Shown in pieces: positions 48,944-56,894 of a stretch of 64,000 bases of DNA. How positions within the stretch are numbered: position 1 is the first letter of the stretch; every line of letters starts with the position of its first letter. Under the pieces are notes generated by a model that was not told where the DNA came from, did no database searches, and worked only from the letters and a program-made list of their open reading frames with translations. Origin of the DNA: Occallatibacter savannae (GTDB taxonomy: Bacteria; Acidobacteriota; Terriglobia; Terriglobales; Acidobacteriaceae); NCBI RefSeq assembly GCF_003131205.1, contig NZ_QFFY01000002.1, positions 829,016 to 893,015 on the forward strand. Reading direction: 5' to 3'. A program made the translations under genes and the position numbers.

Positions 48944-49537
48944 ATGAGCGCCAGCCAGACACTAGTTCCAGGTTGGATGGAGATCGTCGAGAGCTCTGTG
49001 CATGACGCAGCTCGCCAGCACGCGGACGAAGCAGCACTGGCGGCGCTGGTCGACCAGTATGCCAGCACGCTCTATCGCGTAGCCTTCTCTGTCTCACGCA
49101 ACCAGCAGGATGCGGAAGATGCCGTGCAGGAGGCGTTTCTGCGCGTCTTGCGCCATCGCGAGACGCTGGGCGAAATCCGCGACCACCGCGTGTGGCTGGT
49201 GCGCATCGTCTGGAACATCGTGCTCGACCGCAAGCGCCGCGCCAAGACACGCCCCGAAACCGACGACATCGCCGACCTGGCGCGCGTGCTGCCCGCTACG
49301 GGTTTGACCGCGGAACAGAGAGCCGCCGCATTGCAACACCATGCAAGGGTGCTCGCGTGCGTTGAACAGCTCCCGTCGCGCGAGCGCGAGGTCATGCTGC
49401 TCTCGGCCTTCGAGGAACTCTCCAGCGTGGAGATCGCCGCAGTGCTCGGCGTTACGGAGTCCAGCGTGCGCTCGCGGCTCTTTCGCGCCAGAAATCAGAT
49501 GGCCGAGCTGCTCCAGCACAAGAGGAGTACACCATGA
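48944..49537 (+). CDS. ECF (RpoE-type) RNA polymerase sigma factor
   Basis: 197 residues. Region 2 (about 30-95): ALVDQYASTLYRVAFSVSRN, QQDAEDAVQEAFLRVLRHRE, VWLVRIVWNIVLDRKRR; region 4 (about 130-190): VLACVEQLPSREREVMLLSA, FEELSSVEIAAVLGVTESSV, RSRLFRARNQMAELL. There is no region 1 or 3, as in ECF sigma factors. It directs RNA polymerase to a small stress regulon. The stop overlaps the ATG of the next gene (ATGA), whose product is a membrane protein and the natural candidate for its anti-sigma factor. No clear ribosome site before 48944; the Met at 48977 is an alternative. Confidence 0.93.
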   Translation: MSASQTLVPGWMEIVESSVHDAARQHADEAALAALVDQYASTLYRVAFSVSRNQQDAEDAVQEAFLRVLRHRETLGEIRDHRVWLVRIVWNIVLDRKRRAKTRPETDDIADLARVLPATGLTAEQRAAALQHHARVLACVEQLPSREREVMLLSAFEELSSVEIAAVLGVTESSVRSRLFRARNQMAELLQHKRSTP

Positions 49538-50028
49538 GTTCAGAATCTCACTTTGACCGAAGTGCCGGCGCTCTTTCAGCAGATGACACCTTGCGGATGA
49601 TTGCCGCCCTGCCGGCGCCCGCCGGACTGGAAGATCGCGTCAAGGCCGGACTGCGCTCCGCGCCAAATAAGGCCACCGTTATCGCCTGGCCGTTTGCGCC
49701 GGCCGATGGCTGGATGCGCAGTGCGGGAGCGCGCGCTGCCGCTGCTGCCGCAATCGTGCTGGCGATAGCGGGCGGAGGATGGGGCGTCTACTCGCATATC
49801 CAGATCGCGCCAGTGCCTGCCGCTTTCGTTCAGCCGGAACTGCCGAACAGCGCCGGAAGGTTCAGCACCGCAGGAGCCATGCACGTTCCACAGACGGTCG
49901 AGGGACCGGTCATCGCCGCTCCGGTAGTGGAGAAGCATGTTCAGGAACCCGCGAAGCAGCAGCCCGTAGCGAAGAAGAAGGCAAAGGCGCACACGAGCGA
50001 GCCTGCATCTGCAGATCAGTCCAGGTGA
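49534..50028 (+). CDS. Single-pass membrane protein, candidate anti-sigma factor
   Basis: 164 residues, four-base overlap with the sigma gene. The N-terminal 60 residues are cytoplasmic (DDTLRMIAALPAPAGLEDRV, KAGLRSAPNK), then one membrane helix (AAAAAAIVLAIAGGGWGVYS, about 68-88) and a proline/lysine-rich periplasmic tail. The layout and coupling suggest it restrains the sigma factor, but no zinc-binding ZAS motif (HxxxCxxC) is present, so this is inference from position only. Confidence 0.72.
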   Translation: MSSESHFDRSAGALSADDTLRMIAALPAPAGLEDRVKAGLRSAPNKATVIAWPFAPADGWMRSAGARAAAAAAIVLAIAGGGWGVYSHIQIAPVPAAFVQPELPNSAGRFSTAGAMHVPQTVEGPVIAAPVVEKHVQEPAKQQPVAKKKAKAHTSEPASADQSR

Positions 50029-50046
50029 CTCCCGGCGGATCTCTGC

Positions 50047-50391
50047 TTATTCGTCCTTCATAATCGACCGGATCAGCATTCCCAGAATTGCCAGCACGAC
50101 GGCGGCCCAGAACGCCGGCACCCATCCATAGACCGTCAGTCCGGTCACCATCTTCGACGCCAGCAGAATCATCGACGCGTTGATGACAATCAGGAAAAGT
50201 CCAAAGGTCAGGATCGCGAATGGGAATGTGATCACCTTCATCAGGAACCCAAGCGTCGCGTTCAAAATGCCGATGGCCAGCGCCGCAATCAGGGCCGAGT
50301 GAACATCGTTCACATAGAAGCCGGGCACGAAGTTGGCCGTGATCATCAGTGCGATGGCACTCAGCAGCCAGTGGATGAGCGCTCGAAACAT
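50047..50391 (-). CDS. Phage-holin-4-like (YvlD family) membrane protein
   Basis: 114 residues with four membrane helices: FRALIHWLLSAIALMITANF, ALIAALAIGILNATLGFLMK, ITFPFAILTFGLFLIVINAS and YGWVPAFWAAVVLAILGMLI. The FPFxxLTFGLFLxVINA motif is typical of the PF04020 family (YvlD/'phage holin family'), found widely in chromosomes and not a sign of prophage. Function unknown. Convergent with the sigma/anti-sigma pair. Confidence 0.9.
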   Translation of the reverse strand: MFRALIHWLLSAIALMITANFVPGFYVNDVHSALIAALAIGILNATLGFLMKVITFPFAILTFGLFLIVINASMILLASKMVTGLTVYGWVPAFWAAVVLAILGMLIRSIMKDE

Positions 50392-50577
50392 CCTGGGTTC
50401 TTCTCCCGATGCGGCGGTTGGAGTGGGTGGTCTCTACCCTTATTGGTAAGCCATCATAACCCGCCCCGCAATGTCCCGGTCGCGTTTTTATGCGACCATT
50501 CTAGTAAGTAACAACAGGGTACCTTCTTTAGTACGTGTAACTTCGCGACTCAGTGTCACCAAGGGCCAATCTCGTTC

Positions 50578-51426
50578 ATGCACGGTTGTAATCGTCTCCT
50601 CCGGATCGTCGTCAGCCTCGCCTGCGCGCTGTCGCTCAAGAACGCGGCATGCCAGCAGCCCCTGCCGGACATCCGCGACCTGATGCGCGAAGTGCAGGAG
50701 CACCAGAGAAAGCTCGACCAGATCCGCGAAAACTACACCTACACCTCCTACCAGGTTGTGCAGGACGTGGATGCCAACGGCCAGGTGAAGAAGACCGAGT
50801 CGTCGGAGTTCGAGGACTTCTTCGTGAATGGCCACGTGATCGAGCGCAAAGTGAAGAGCAACGACAAGCCGCTTGATGAGAACGCCCAGCGCAAGGAGAC
50901 CGAACGCGTGACCAAGCTGGTCGAAAAAGCCGAGAAGACCCCGCGCGACAAGCCCCTCGACGGGCCCAGCATCACCGTAGGCCGCTTGCTCGAAATCATG
51001 GACGTGCGCAACGCGCGGCGCGAGCTCTACCGCGGCGATCCCACCATCGTCTTCGACTTCGTCGGCCGCAAAGACGCAAAGACTCACGGTTTCGCCGAGG
51101 ACGCCTCGAAGAAGCTGCAGGGCACGCTCTGGGTCAACGAAGCAGACCGGCAGGTGGCGCATCTCGAGGTCAGCTTTACTGACAACTTCCGCATGATCGG
51201 CGGACTCGTCGCCACGGTGCAGAAGGGCTCGAATTTCCGCTTCGACCAGAACAAGGTCAACGGCGAGATATGGCTGCCGACCGGAGCCGAAGGAACGGTG
51301 CAGGCCCGCGTGCTGCTGCTCAAGAGTCTCCGCCAGCGCTTTCGCGAGCGCTGCTACGACTACAAGCGCTTCAAAGTCGAGGCTCAGCCGCAAAAGGACA
51401 CGAAGATCGGAGTAGAAAAGAAGTAA
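50578..51426 (+). CDS. Exported hypothetical protein, LolA-like beta fold possible
   Basis: 282 residues. Signal peptide (LLRIVVSLACALSLKNAACQ), then a helical part (IRDLMREVQEHQRKLDQIRE) and a beta-rich body (YTYTSYQVVQDVDANGQVKK, GTLWVNEADRQVAHLEVSFT, LVATVQKGSNFRFDQNKVNG, EIWLPTGAEGTVQARVLLLK). The repeated long strands with 'GTLWVNEADRQV' resemble outer-membrane lipoprotein-sorting-like (LolA/LolB) half-barrels; I hold this loosely. It ends in TAATG overlapping the next small gene. Confidence 0.75.
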   Translation: MHGCNRLLRIVVSLACALSLKNAACQQPLPDIRDLMREVQEHQRKLDQIRENYTYTSYQVVQDVDANGQVKKTESSEFEDFFVNGHVIERKVKSNDKPLDENAQRKETERVTKLVEKAEKTPRDKPLDGPSITVGRLLEIMDVRNARRELYRGDPTIVFDFVGRKDAKTHGFAEDASKKLQGTLWVNEADRQVAHLEVSFTDNFRMIGGLVATVQKGSNFRFDQNKVNGEIWLPTGAEGTVQARVLLLKSLRQRFRERCYDYKRFKVEAQPQKDTKIGVEKK

Positions 51427-51710
51427 TGTTCGCGCGAAAGCTCACCGTCATGCGAGTCGATGCGGGGGGGGTTAGTCACCCTTGTCTCCTGAAGTGGATC
51501 GACAACTTCGCCATGCGCAACTTCACCAACGACGCAATCTTCGACGACACACTTCCTGTGGCCGATGGCCTCATGGAGGCCGGTCACCGCGTTCCCCTCG
51601 ACCGCCTTCAGCCCGCCATGGAAGACTGGTTCCGGCGCAAGGGGTATATCAAGCCTGAAGAGAAGATGCAGATCATCGAAGAATCCGCTTGGCCTCGTTG
51701 TGCGCGTTGA
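51426..51710 (+). CDS. Small hypothetical protein, possibly a gene fragment
   Basis: 94 residues. Its ATG shares the last A of the upstream stop (TAATG), which suggests translational coupling. NDAIFDDTLPVADGLMEAGH followed by RVPLDRLQPAMEDWFRRKGY looks like genuine protein, whereas the first 20 residues cross a run of nine G (about 51463-51471) and look odd, so the 5' part may be shifted or decayed. Family not recognised. Bases 51711-51844 show nothing further. Confidence 0.45.
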   Translation: MFARKLTVMRVDAGGVSHPCLLKWIDNFAMRNFTNDAIFDDTLPVADGLMEAGHRVPLDRLQPAMEDWFRRKGYIKPEEKMQIIEESAWPRCAR

Positions 51711-51844
51711 GGTCGTCAGAACGTTGCTGCCAGAACTGCCTCTCGTAGGCTGTGTTGAGCTAGCGTGACGATTTCGGTTTCTGCTCCTGAATTTGCTGGA
51801 GGAATAAGGATCAGATTAACCGGCGGCGGAATTAGCTCGCTTAC

Positions 51845-52831
51845 CTAGGAACGGCGTGCGATGAATCTGCGACCTGCCTGCCGAAATGGCTGCTCAATCA
51901 GGTAGTAGGAGACCAGCGCTGAACCGACGAGAAGCACAGGCCAAGCGGGGCCAGCGGTCGAGCGGAGAAAAAGACCCTGCCACAGGTATATCGAATAAGA
52001 CCACGCTCCCATGATTTTCAAGGGAGCACACTCAAGTGCACGACTGACCAGCAGTTGCGGCTTGATAGATGTCGCACCAAGCATAACCGCTATGGCAACC
52101 GATTCGTGTAGCGGAATGATTTCATGAAAACAGAGCGTATCAAGCGCGAAGACTATCAGTGCGAGCCAGAATGCCGGGCGTGCCCACCGCTCCATCCGCG
52201 CATAAAAAGCCTTGTCAGCAACAACGATTGCTAGTACGCATCCGATCAACAACCCATCGGCGCGTATCTCTGTATGCATGTAGCCGGTATAGAAGTTTGA
52301 GTAGTAGTTCCAGTTGAGTATCCGAAAGATCGCGATAGAGATTATCAACGACACGGCGATAATGGAGGCGCGGCATCGGCCAGCCGTCGCCAGAATAGCA
52401 GGCCAAAAGAGATAGAACTGCTCTTCGATCGATAGCGACCAAAAATGCGCTGTGTAGGTATTGACGCTTGTTTGACCTAGATAATTCCGGAACACAAGCA
52501 GGCAGCCGAAGATATCAAAGTCTCGGAAGTCTCCATTGGTCAGTCGCAGGAGGCAGACTATCAGAAGAAAAGTGGTGGCCGCTGGCATGATACGGAAGAG
52601 ACGTCGCACGTAGAACGTTTTGAGATCAATGTGCTCCTCCGCGAGCAAATGTGAGGTGATCAAGTATCCGGAAAGCACGAAGAATCCCTGCACCCCATGT
52701 TGTCCCAAATCCAGCCACGGCAACGCGGGGATTCGCAGGTAAAAAGTTTGATAATGGTCAATAAGGACCATCAGTATGGCGATCCCGCGCCAGCCATCTA
52801 GCGAGATGATTCTCTGATCCTGATCTATCAT
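51845..52831 (-). CDS. Acyltransferase 3 family (OafA/YrhL-like) membrane protein
   Basis: 328 residues with about ten membrane helices. The start RIISLDGWRGIAILMVLIDH carries the family's catalytic-type His (VLIDHY), followed by GVQGFFVLSGYLITSHLL, the juxtamembrane FYVRRLFRIMPA and HFWSLSIEEQFYLFWP. Members move O-acetyl or other acyl groups onto lipopolysaccharide, peptidoglycan or exopolysaccharide. There is no other glycan gene cluster nearby. The stretch is visibly richer in A+T than its neighbours (codons such as ATA, AGT, TTA), which suggests later acquisition. Confidence 0.93.
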   Translation of the reverse strand: MIDQDQRIISLDGWRGIAILMVLIDHYQTFYLRIPALPWLDLGQHGVQGFFVLSGYLITSHLLAEEHIDLKTFYVRRLFRIMPAATTFLLIVCLLRLTNGDFRDFDIFGCLLVFRNYLGQTSVNTYTAHFWSLSIEEQFYLFWPAILATAGRCRASIIAVSLIISIAIFRILNWNYYSNFYTGYMHTEIRADGLLIGCVLAIVVADKAFYARMERWARPAFWLALIVFALDTLCFHEIIPLHESVAIAVMLGATSIKPQLLVSRALECAPLKIMGAWSYSIYLWQGLFLRSTAGPAWPVLLVGSALVSYYLIEQPFRQAGRRFIARRS

Positions 52832-53171
52832 CGGCGACCCGCAGACAGAATCTCAAAATTAAGCTGCCGAAGCGAAAGCTCAGTATCCCCCAAAAGGCTC
52901 ATGACTGGGTTTGTGGCGTGCTGAGTTAGACCTCATCCGGTAACTCGAAATGAGGATCTCGCCAGTAGATCGCCGTTTGGACTTGCTGCTCAGATGTATA
53001 CGGCGCAGATTTTAAGCTCCTGGACCCACGGTTCTTTGCGTTCGCCGGTGGCGACCTTCGGTCGACGGAATGACATTCTGAATCAGCGGGCGCACGTGCA
53101 ACAGCTCAAAATCGTCGAGTCCCCGAGGATGCTTTCCCCCTGCGTTTCAACTCGTCACCTGCGCGTCACCC
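52832..53171. other. Gene-free interval
   Basis: 340 bases between the start of the acyltransferase gene and the stop of the lysozyme gene. It should hold the acyltransferase promoter. No repeat, RNA or convincing open frame is seen; the 123-codon frame at 52994-53365 overlaps the lysozyme gene and has a composition unlike protein. Confidence 0.5.
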
Positions 53172-53627
53172 TCAAGCGGCTTTGGTTGCCGCGCCACCCG
53201 GGCACCACCGCCGAAACTCCGCTTCCCGCCGCAGCTTCAGCGCCGCCAGTTCACGCGAGCCCGCGTGATCCCAGACCAGCAACTGCCACGCCGCATCGTC
53301 GTATCTGCCAGAGTTCAGATACCGGAGCAGCGTCGACGATGCCAGGCGCCCGGCTCCAAGATTGAACACGAAATCCACCAGCGCATCGAACTGCCCCTGG
53401 CTCAGGGGCACCCGGACGAGTCGGCTTACGGCCCCTTCGGCGATTGCAACGTCGGCAGCCAGGATCGACTCCGCCTGAGCCATCGTGATGCCCGCCGGGT
53501 ACGACTCGGCCCCGGTGAGCCGGTGGCCATAGCCGATGGTCCTGAAGCCGGCAACGTCCGAGTAAACCCGATCCCGGAATCCCTCGGACTTCTTGAGCAG
53601 TTCCAGTCCTGCAGCGCTGAGGTGCAT
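53172..53627 (-). CDS. Lysozyme, glycoside hydrolase family 24 (phage endolysin type)
   Basis: 151 residues, no signal peptide. MHLSAAGLELLKKSEGFRDR carries the catalytic Glu15, followed by VYSDVAGFRTIGYGH with Asp24 and Thr30 in the positions of the T4-lysozyme triad. VPLSQGQFDALVDFVFNLGA and LKLRREAEFRRWCPG are typical of phage endolysins, which cut peptidoglycan. No holin, spanin, tail or integrase gene is near, so this is a single phage-derived gene kept on its own or a relic. How it would leave the cytoplasm is not clear. Confidence 0.93.
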   Translation of the reverse strand: MHLSAAGLELLKKSEGFRDRVYSDVAGFRTIGYGHRLTGAESYPAGITMAQAESILAADVAIAEGAVSRLVRVPLSQGQFDALVDFVFNLGAGRLASSTLLRYLNSGRYDDAAWQLLVWDHAGSRELAALKLRREAEFRRWCPGGAATKAA

Positions 53628-53741
53628 AGTCTTTCTCCCAAACAGAACGGCCGCTCGCCCGCATTTCCGGTTGGAAACGCCTGGCGAACGGCCTATAGTT
53701 CCAAGTTAGCAGCTTGGGCGAATTAGACTGCAAAACGCCGG

Positions 53742-54287
53742 CTAATTTTTTCTGGAACCCGCAGCCGCCGCAGTTTTGCCTGTAAGTTGCTCAAAATCAA
53801 CGAGCAGTTTGGTCAGAGCCTCATCGAAATTGCGGTCGTGAGTTCTTTGCAGAGCGGCAACTCCGATTGACTCGTTCAGCGTCCAAAGAATGTAGTGGGT
53901 TTTTTCGTCGTAAATCGTAAGGCGAAACTCCGGCAGCGGGTCTGACGCTCCCTTCTGCTTATCGGCATTGGTCGGGCCAGCCGGGGCTATCAACCGCAGT
54001 TCCAGTACCAGTTCCGCATCAGACGGATCGGAAACCACCTCGTATCGTCCCGCTTGTCCGGCGGCTTTCAGAGCTGAATAGAACTGGGTATACGCCCGGT
54101 CGGGATTGCCGCTGAAGGGTTTTGGAAACAGTCCTCTCTCCGCACCTGCGTTGGAAAGAAAGAGCTTAGTGGCCGAACGGATCGCTGGAGGCACTCCAGC
54201 CGGATCCTGCGCCTTGGCAACGTTGTTCGACAGGGCCACCGGGCCGAGCGCCGCCAGGAGGACGAAGCCAATGGATTTCAATGACAT
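53742..54287 (-). CDS. Exported hypothetical protein
   Basis: 181 residues beginning with a signal peptide (SIGFVLLAALGPVALSNNVA, then KAQ). The body, with AELVLELRLIAPAG, LPEFRLTIYDEKTHYILWTL and DEALTKLLVDFEQL, looks like a small alpha/beta domain; no family recognised. The ATG at 54287 is preceded by GGAAGG five bases away; the longer frame to 54500 is not needed. Codirectional with the lysozyme gene, about 115 bases upstream of it. Confidence 0.75.
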   Translation of the reverse strand: MSLKSIGFVLLAALGPVALSNNVAKAQDPAGVPPAIRSATKLFLSNAGAERGLFPKPFSGNPDRAYTQFYSALKAAGQAGRYEVVSDPSDAELVLELRLIAPAGPTNADKQKGASDPLPEFRLTIYDEKTHYILWTLNESIGVAALQRTHDRNFDEALTKLLVDFEQLTGKTAAAAGSRKN

Positions 54288-54659
54288 ACAAGCCTTCCCG
54301 ATTTGCTGCACTGCAATGACGGCGCGTACCGGGCAAAAGTTCCTTTCCGACCTGGAGTTTGTCGTGGTACTCTTTGCCGCTACGGGGATTCCCGCGCGTA
54401 CCCGGCGCATTGCCAGGGCGCGATTGACACTGGCCATCGAGTGGTCGGAAGAAGGCAAGAAGACGATTCTGCACCAGGATTTGGGCAGAGATCGCCGCAA
54501 CCCTGAATTGCGTTCCTAGAGGCTTGGACTTCCGTACCGTATTACGGGTTCTTTGACCTCGTTTTTGCCTGGATCTCGTTGACTTCATTGGAGGATACCG
54601 CCCCCGCAGCAGCCGCCGGAAGCCCCGGTTTCTGCTACCCCGGCTGGTAAACTTAAACA
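54288..54659. other. Gene-free interval between divergent genes
   Basis: 372 bases between the exported-protein gene (minus) and rlpA (plus). It must hold promoters in both directions. A 137-codon plus-strand frame (54106-54519) runs mostly antisense to the exported-protein gene and has no ribosome site, so I do not call it. Confidence 0.5.
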
Positions 54660-55193
54660 ATGCTCAAACGACCAGAAGCAACCAACATGATCCCCAAAAA
54701 GCCGCTGCCGTTATGGCTGCTGATTGGGACCTCTTGCGTGGCATTGGCCGGGATGTTGTGTACGCTTCCCGCCCGGACAGTGCAGGCGGATGCTGGAGTG
54801 CCACGGCCCGCAGCAGCAACTTCCCCCGCGGTGGTCGCCAACGCGACGCCGCAGATGAGCGCCCCCGCTCCGAAGCCGCATTCGAAACTCCTCAAGGGAA
54901 TCGCCTCCTGGTACGGCGATCAGTTCGACGGCAAGAAGACGGCCAGCGGCGAAGAGTTCAGTCAGGACGAGATGACCGCATGCCATCCCACGCTTCCCTT
55001 CGGCAGCGAGGTGCGCGTTGTCAACCTGCGCAACCACAAGTCGGTTGTGGTCCGTATCACCGATCGCGCTGAGCTGGTCAAAGGGCGGGTCATCGACCTG
55101 TCGCACGCCGCGGCCGAAAAGCTGAGCATGACCAAGGCCGGCGTAGCACGCGTTTCGATCGAAGTACTGTCGATCGGCCATCCGGGCGTTTAG
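54660..55193 (+). CDS. RlpA-like septal ring lytic transglycosylase family protein
   Basis: 177 residues. N-terminal membrane/signal segment (PLPLWLLIGTSCVALAGMLC), an alanine/proline linker, then a double-psi beta-barrel: KGIASWYGDQFDGKKTASGE, MTACHPTLPFGSEVRVVNLR, SVVVRITDRAELVKGRVIDL, SHAAAEKLSMTKAGVARVSI. RlpA proteins bind or cleave naked glycan strands at the division septum. No SPOR domain is present, so it is the short form. There is no lipobox cysteine at a clear cleavage site. Start may be 54660 or 54687; neither has a good ribosome site. Confidence 0.92.
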   Translation: MLKRPEATNMIPKKPLPLWLLIGTSCVALAGMLCTLPARTVQADAGVPRPAAATSPAVVANATPQMSAPAPKPHSKLLKGIASWYGDQFDGKKTASGEEFSQDEMTACHPTLPFGSEVRVVNLRNHKSVVVRITDRAELVKGRVIDLSHAAAEKLSMTKAGVARVSIEVLSIGHPGV

Positions 55194-55218
55194 AAACACC
55201 AAATCAGAGGGGTGGAAC

Positions 55219-55246
55219 GAGGGCCGGCCCGGTTGGGTCGGCCCTC
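55219..55246 (+). terminator. Hairpin between rlpA and the convergent response regulator gene
   Basis: GAGGGCCGGCCC (55219-55230) pairs with GGGTCGGCCCTC (55235-55246) with one mismatch, followed by GGCGTTT. It lies 26 bases after the rlpA stop and six bases from the response regulator stop, and could end both transcripts. Confidence 0.72.
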
Positions 55247-55251
55247 GGCGT

Positions 55252-55656
55252 TTAGGGCTGACCGTCCGCTTGCGACAGCATCGCCTGCATGCGCTCGAGC
55301 AGCTCCGTCGGGTGGACCGGCTTTGGGAACACATCGAACCTCCGGCACTTCGACTGAATCTCGCGGCGAAGTTCCTGCAGGTCGGCCTGGCCAGAGATGA
55401 GCAGGACCCTGCAATGGGGCAGATGCTCGCAGACCTGGATCGCAGCATCGATTCCGGAGAGCCCCGGCATGTAGACATCGCTGAGCAGAAGGTCCGGAGA
55501 CCACTCGACGGCTTTTTCTACCGCAGCGATCCCGTTGTAGACGACCCTCACATCGTAGCCGGCCCCGGTTAGAATCAGCTTGAGCGTGTCAGCAATGGTT
55601 TTTTCATCGTCCGCAACCAGGACGCGTGGTTTTTCACCGGAACGGAAGGCGCACAT
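55252..55656 (-). CDS. Single-domain response regulator
   Basis: 134 residues, receiver domain only: VLVADDEKTIADTLKLILTG with the acidic pair, phospho-acceptor Asp in LLLSDVYMPGLSGIDA, Ser/Thr switch in VLLISGQADL and Lys in FDVFPKPVHP. No DNA-binding output, so it acts by protein contact (CheY-like) or as a phosphate relay. The Lys loop has PKPVHP, as in CheY-like receivers of complex kinases. No kinase gene adjoins it; the ethylene-receptor-like kinase 11 kb away would normally need a NarL-type partner. Divergent from the ArsR gene. Confidence 0.92.
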   Translation of the reverse strand: MCAFRSGEKPRVLVADDEKTIADTLKLILTGAGYDVRVVYNGIAAVEKAVEWSPDLLLSDVYMPGLSGIDAAIQVCEHLPHCRVLLISGQADLQELRREIQSKCRRFDVFPKPVHPTELLERMQAMLSQADGQP

Positions 55657-55682
55657 TTCGACAGCAGGACCTGGGGGAAGGA

Positions 55683-55702
55683 ATATGCGAATCTTCGAAT
55701 AT
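55683..55702 (+). promoter_or_regulatory. Candidate ArsR-family operator
   Basis: ATATGCGAA (55683-55691), TC, TTCGAATAT (55694-55702): a palindrome matching at eight of nine positions, centred 20 bases before the arsR ATG. The AT-edged, dyad form is typical of sites bound by ArsR-type winged-helix dimers and suggests autoregulation, perhaps also of the divergent response regulator gene. Confidence 0.6.
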
Positions 55703-55712
55703 ACTAACGCAC

Positions 55713-56039
55713 ATGCCTGACTCCCTGCGCCAGTTCAAAGCCGAGGTGTTTCAAGCTCTGGGAAATCCCACGCGCATCGCCCTGGTGGACGAGTTGCGGG
55801 ATGGCGAGTTGACCGTGGGAGTCCTGGCCGAGCGGCTTGACGCTGAGCAATCAAACATCTCGCAGCACCTGGCGGTCTTGCGCGCGCGGCAGATCGTGAC
55901 CACGCGGAAGGTCGCAAATCAGGTGTTCTACTCGGTGCGGGATCCGCTGCTCTGGAAGATGCTCGACGTCATGCGCAGTTACTTCGAGAAGCAGGTGGGC
56001 GAGTCGGTTCGCATCCTCGAAAAGCAGGCTGCGAAGTAG
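55713..56039 (+). CDS. ArsR family transcriptional regulator
   Basis: 108 residues: FQALGNPTRIALVDELRDGE, LTVGVLAERLDAEQSNISQH and LAVLRARQIVTTRKVANQVF form the ArsR winged helix-turn-helix. No metal-binding cysteine box (ELCVCDL type) is present, so it is not a classical arsenic or zinc sensor. Start at 55713 sits at the beginning of the conserved part. The following gene encodes a DUF2306 membrane protein, which it may control. Confidence 0.93.
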   Translation: MPDSLRQFKAEVFQALGNPTRIALVDELRDGELTVGVLAERLDAEQSNISQHLAVLRARQIVTTRKVANQVFYSVRDPLLWKMLDVMRSYFEKQVGESVRILEKQAAK

Positions 56040-56154
56040 TCGAGGCCCGCCTTTCCTCCAACTACCTTCTTACTCGCCCGCTCTTCCCTTCGCGCAGTGC
56101 AAAGATTTGTAAATCCGGTGGACAGCGACTTCGGCGGGACCTACTGTCAACGCT

Positions 56155-56874
56155 ATGAAGGCCGCAGCAGAATACTCGTCGGATGTTCAAACGCCAGAGC
56201 AGACAAGGAGCACTGCTGAGAGCCGTCCTGCGCGCACCTTCGCTGCGTATCCGGGCTGGTTGAAGGCTGGCTTCTGCGTTTGTGTTGTGATCGCGGTGGC
56301 AGTCGTGATCCGGCGGATGATCGTGCTCTCAAGTGTTTCTTCCGTCGGCGGACCGCCCGAGATGAGCAATCTCGACGCTTGGTTCAAGTCCCACGCCGTC
56401 CTTACCTGGGTTCACATCACGGCCGCGCTGGCGTTCGTACTCCTACTTCCTATCATCTTCAGGCTGAGGCCGGAGAAGGCCGGCACTCTGCAGAGTGCCT
56501 TCTTCGTTCTCGGCGCGATCACCGGCGCGACTGCCTACGGCATGAGCCGCTACGCCGTGGGAGGATGGCTCGAGCGCTCCGCGGTGCTGGTCTTCGACAC
56601 GCTCTTCCTGCTCTCGCTGGCCAAAGCCTATCAGCGATGGCGCGAAGGCGACGCAATCGGCCGCCGCATATGGATGACCCGAGCCGTAGCCGTTCTGCTG
56701 GGAATCGCTTCCACGCGTCCGGTAATGGCCGTCTTCTTTGCAACGGAGCGCCTCACGCACCTCACGACGAGCCAGTTCTTCGGCATCGCATTCTGGATCG
56801 GCTTCTCGATCAACACCATCGTCATCGAACTGTGGCTGCGATCCGTAATCAAGCGGTCAAATGTGCTGTCATAA
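56155..56874 (+). CDS. DUF2306-like membrane protein
   Basis: 239 residues. After a 35-residue soluble leader come about seven membrane helices: AGFCVCVVIAVAVVIRRMIV, HAVLTWVHITAALAFVLLLP, TLQSAFFVLGAITGATAYGM, ERSAVLVFDTLFLLSLAKAY, WMTRAVAVLLGIASTRPVMA. The HxxxH-like spacing and the R-R-I-W-M-x-R-A motif (GRRIWMTRAVA) are typical of DUF2306 proteins, whose function is unknown (a heme or quinone link has been proposed from fold similarity). The ATG is 116 bases after the arsR stop, same strand. Confidence 0.82.
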   Translation: MKAAAEYSSDVQTPEQTRSTAESRPARTFAAYPGWLKAGFCVCVVIAVAVVIRRMIVLSSVSSVGGPPEMSNLDAWFKSHAVLTWVHITAALAFVLLLPIIFRLRPEKAGTLQSAFFVLGAITGATAYGMSRYAVGGWLERSAVLVFDTLFLLSLAKAYQRWREGDAIGRRIWMTRAVAVLLGIASTRPVMAVFFATERLTHLTTSQFFGIAFWIGFSINTIVIELWLRSVIKRSNVLS

Positions 56875-56894
56875 TCCCGCTGAGGCGGGCCCGG

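Noticed and set aside
50047-50391. Prophage holin
   Set aside because: The PF04020/YvlD family is a common chromosomal membrane family; no other phage genes adjoin it.
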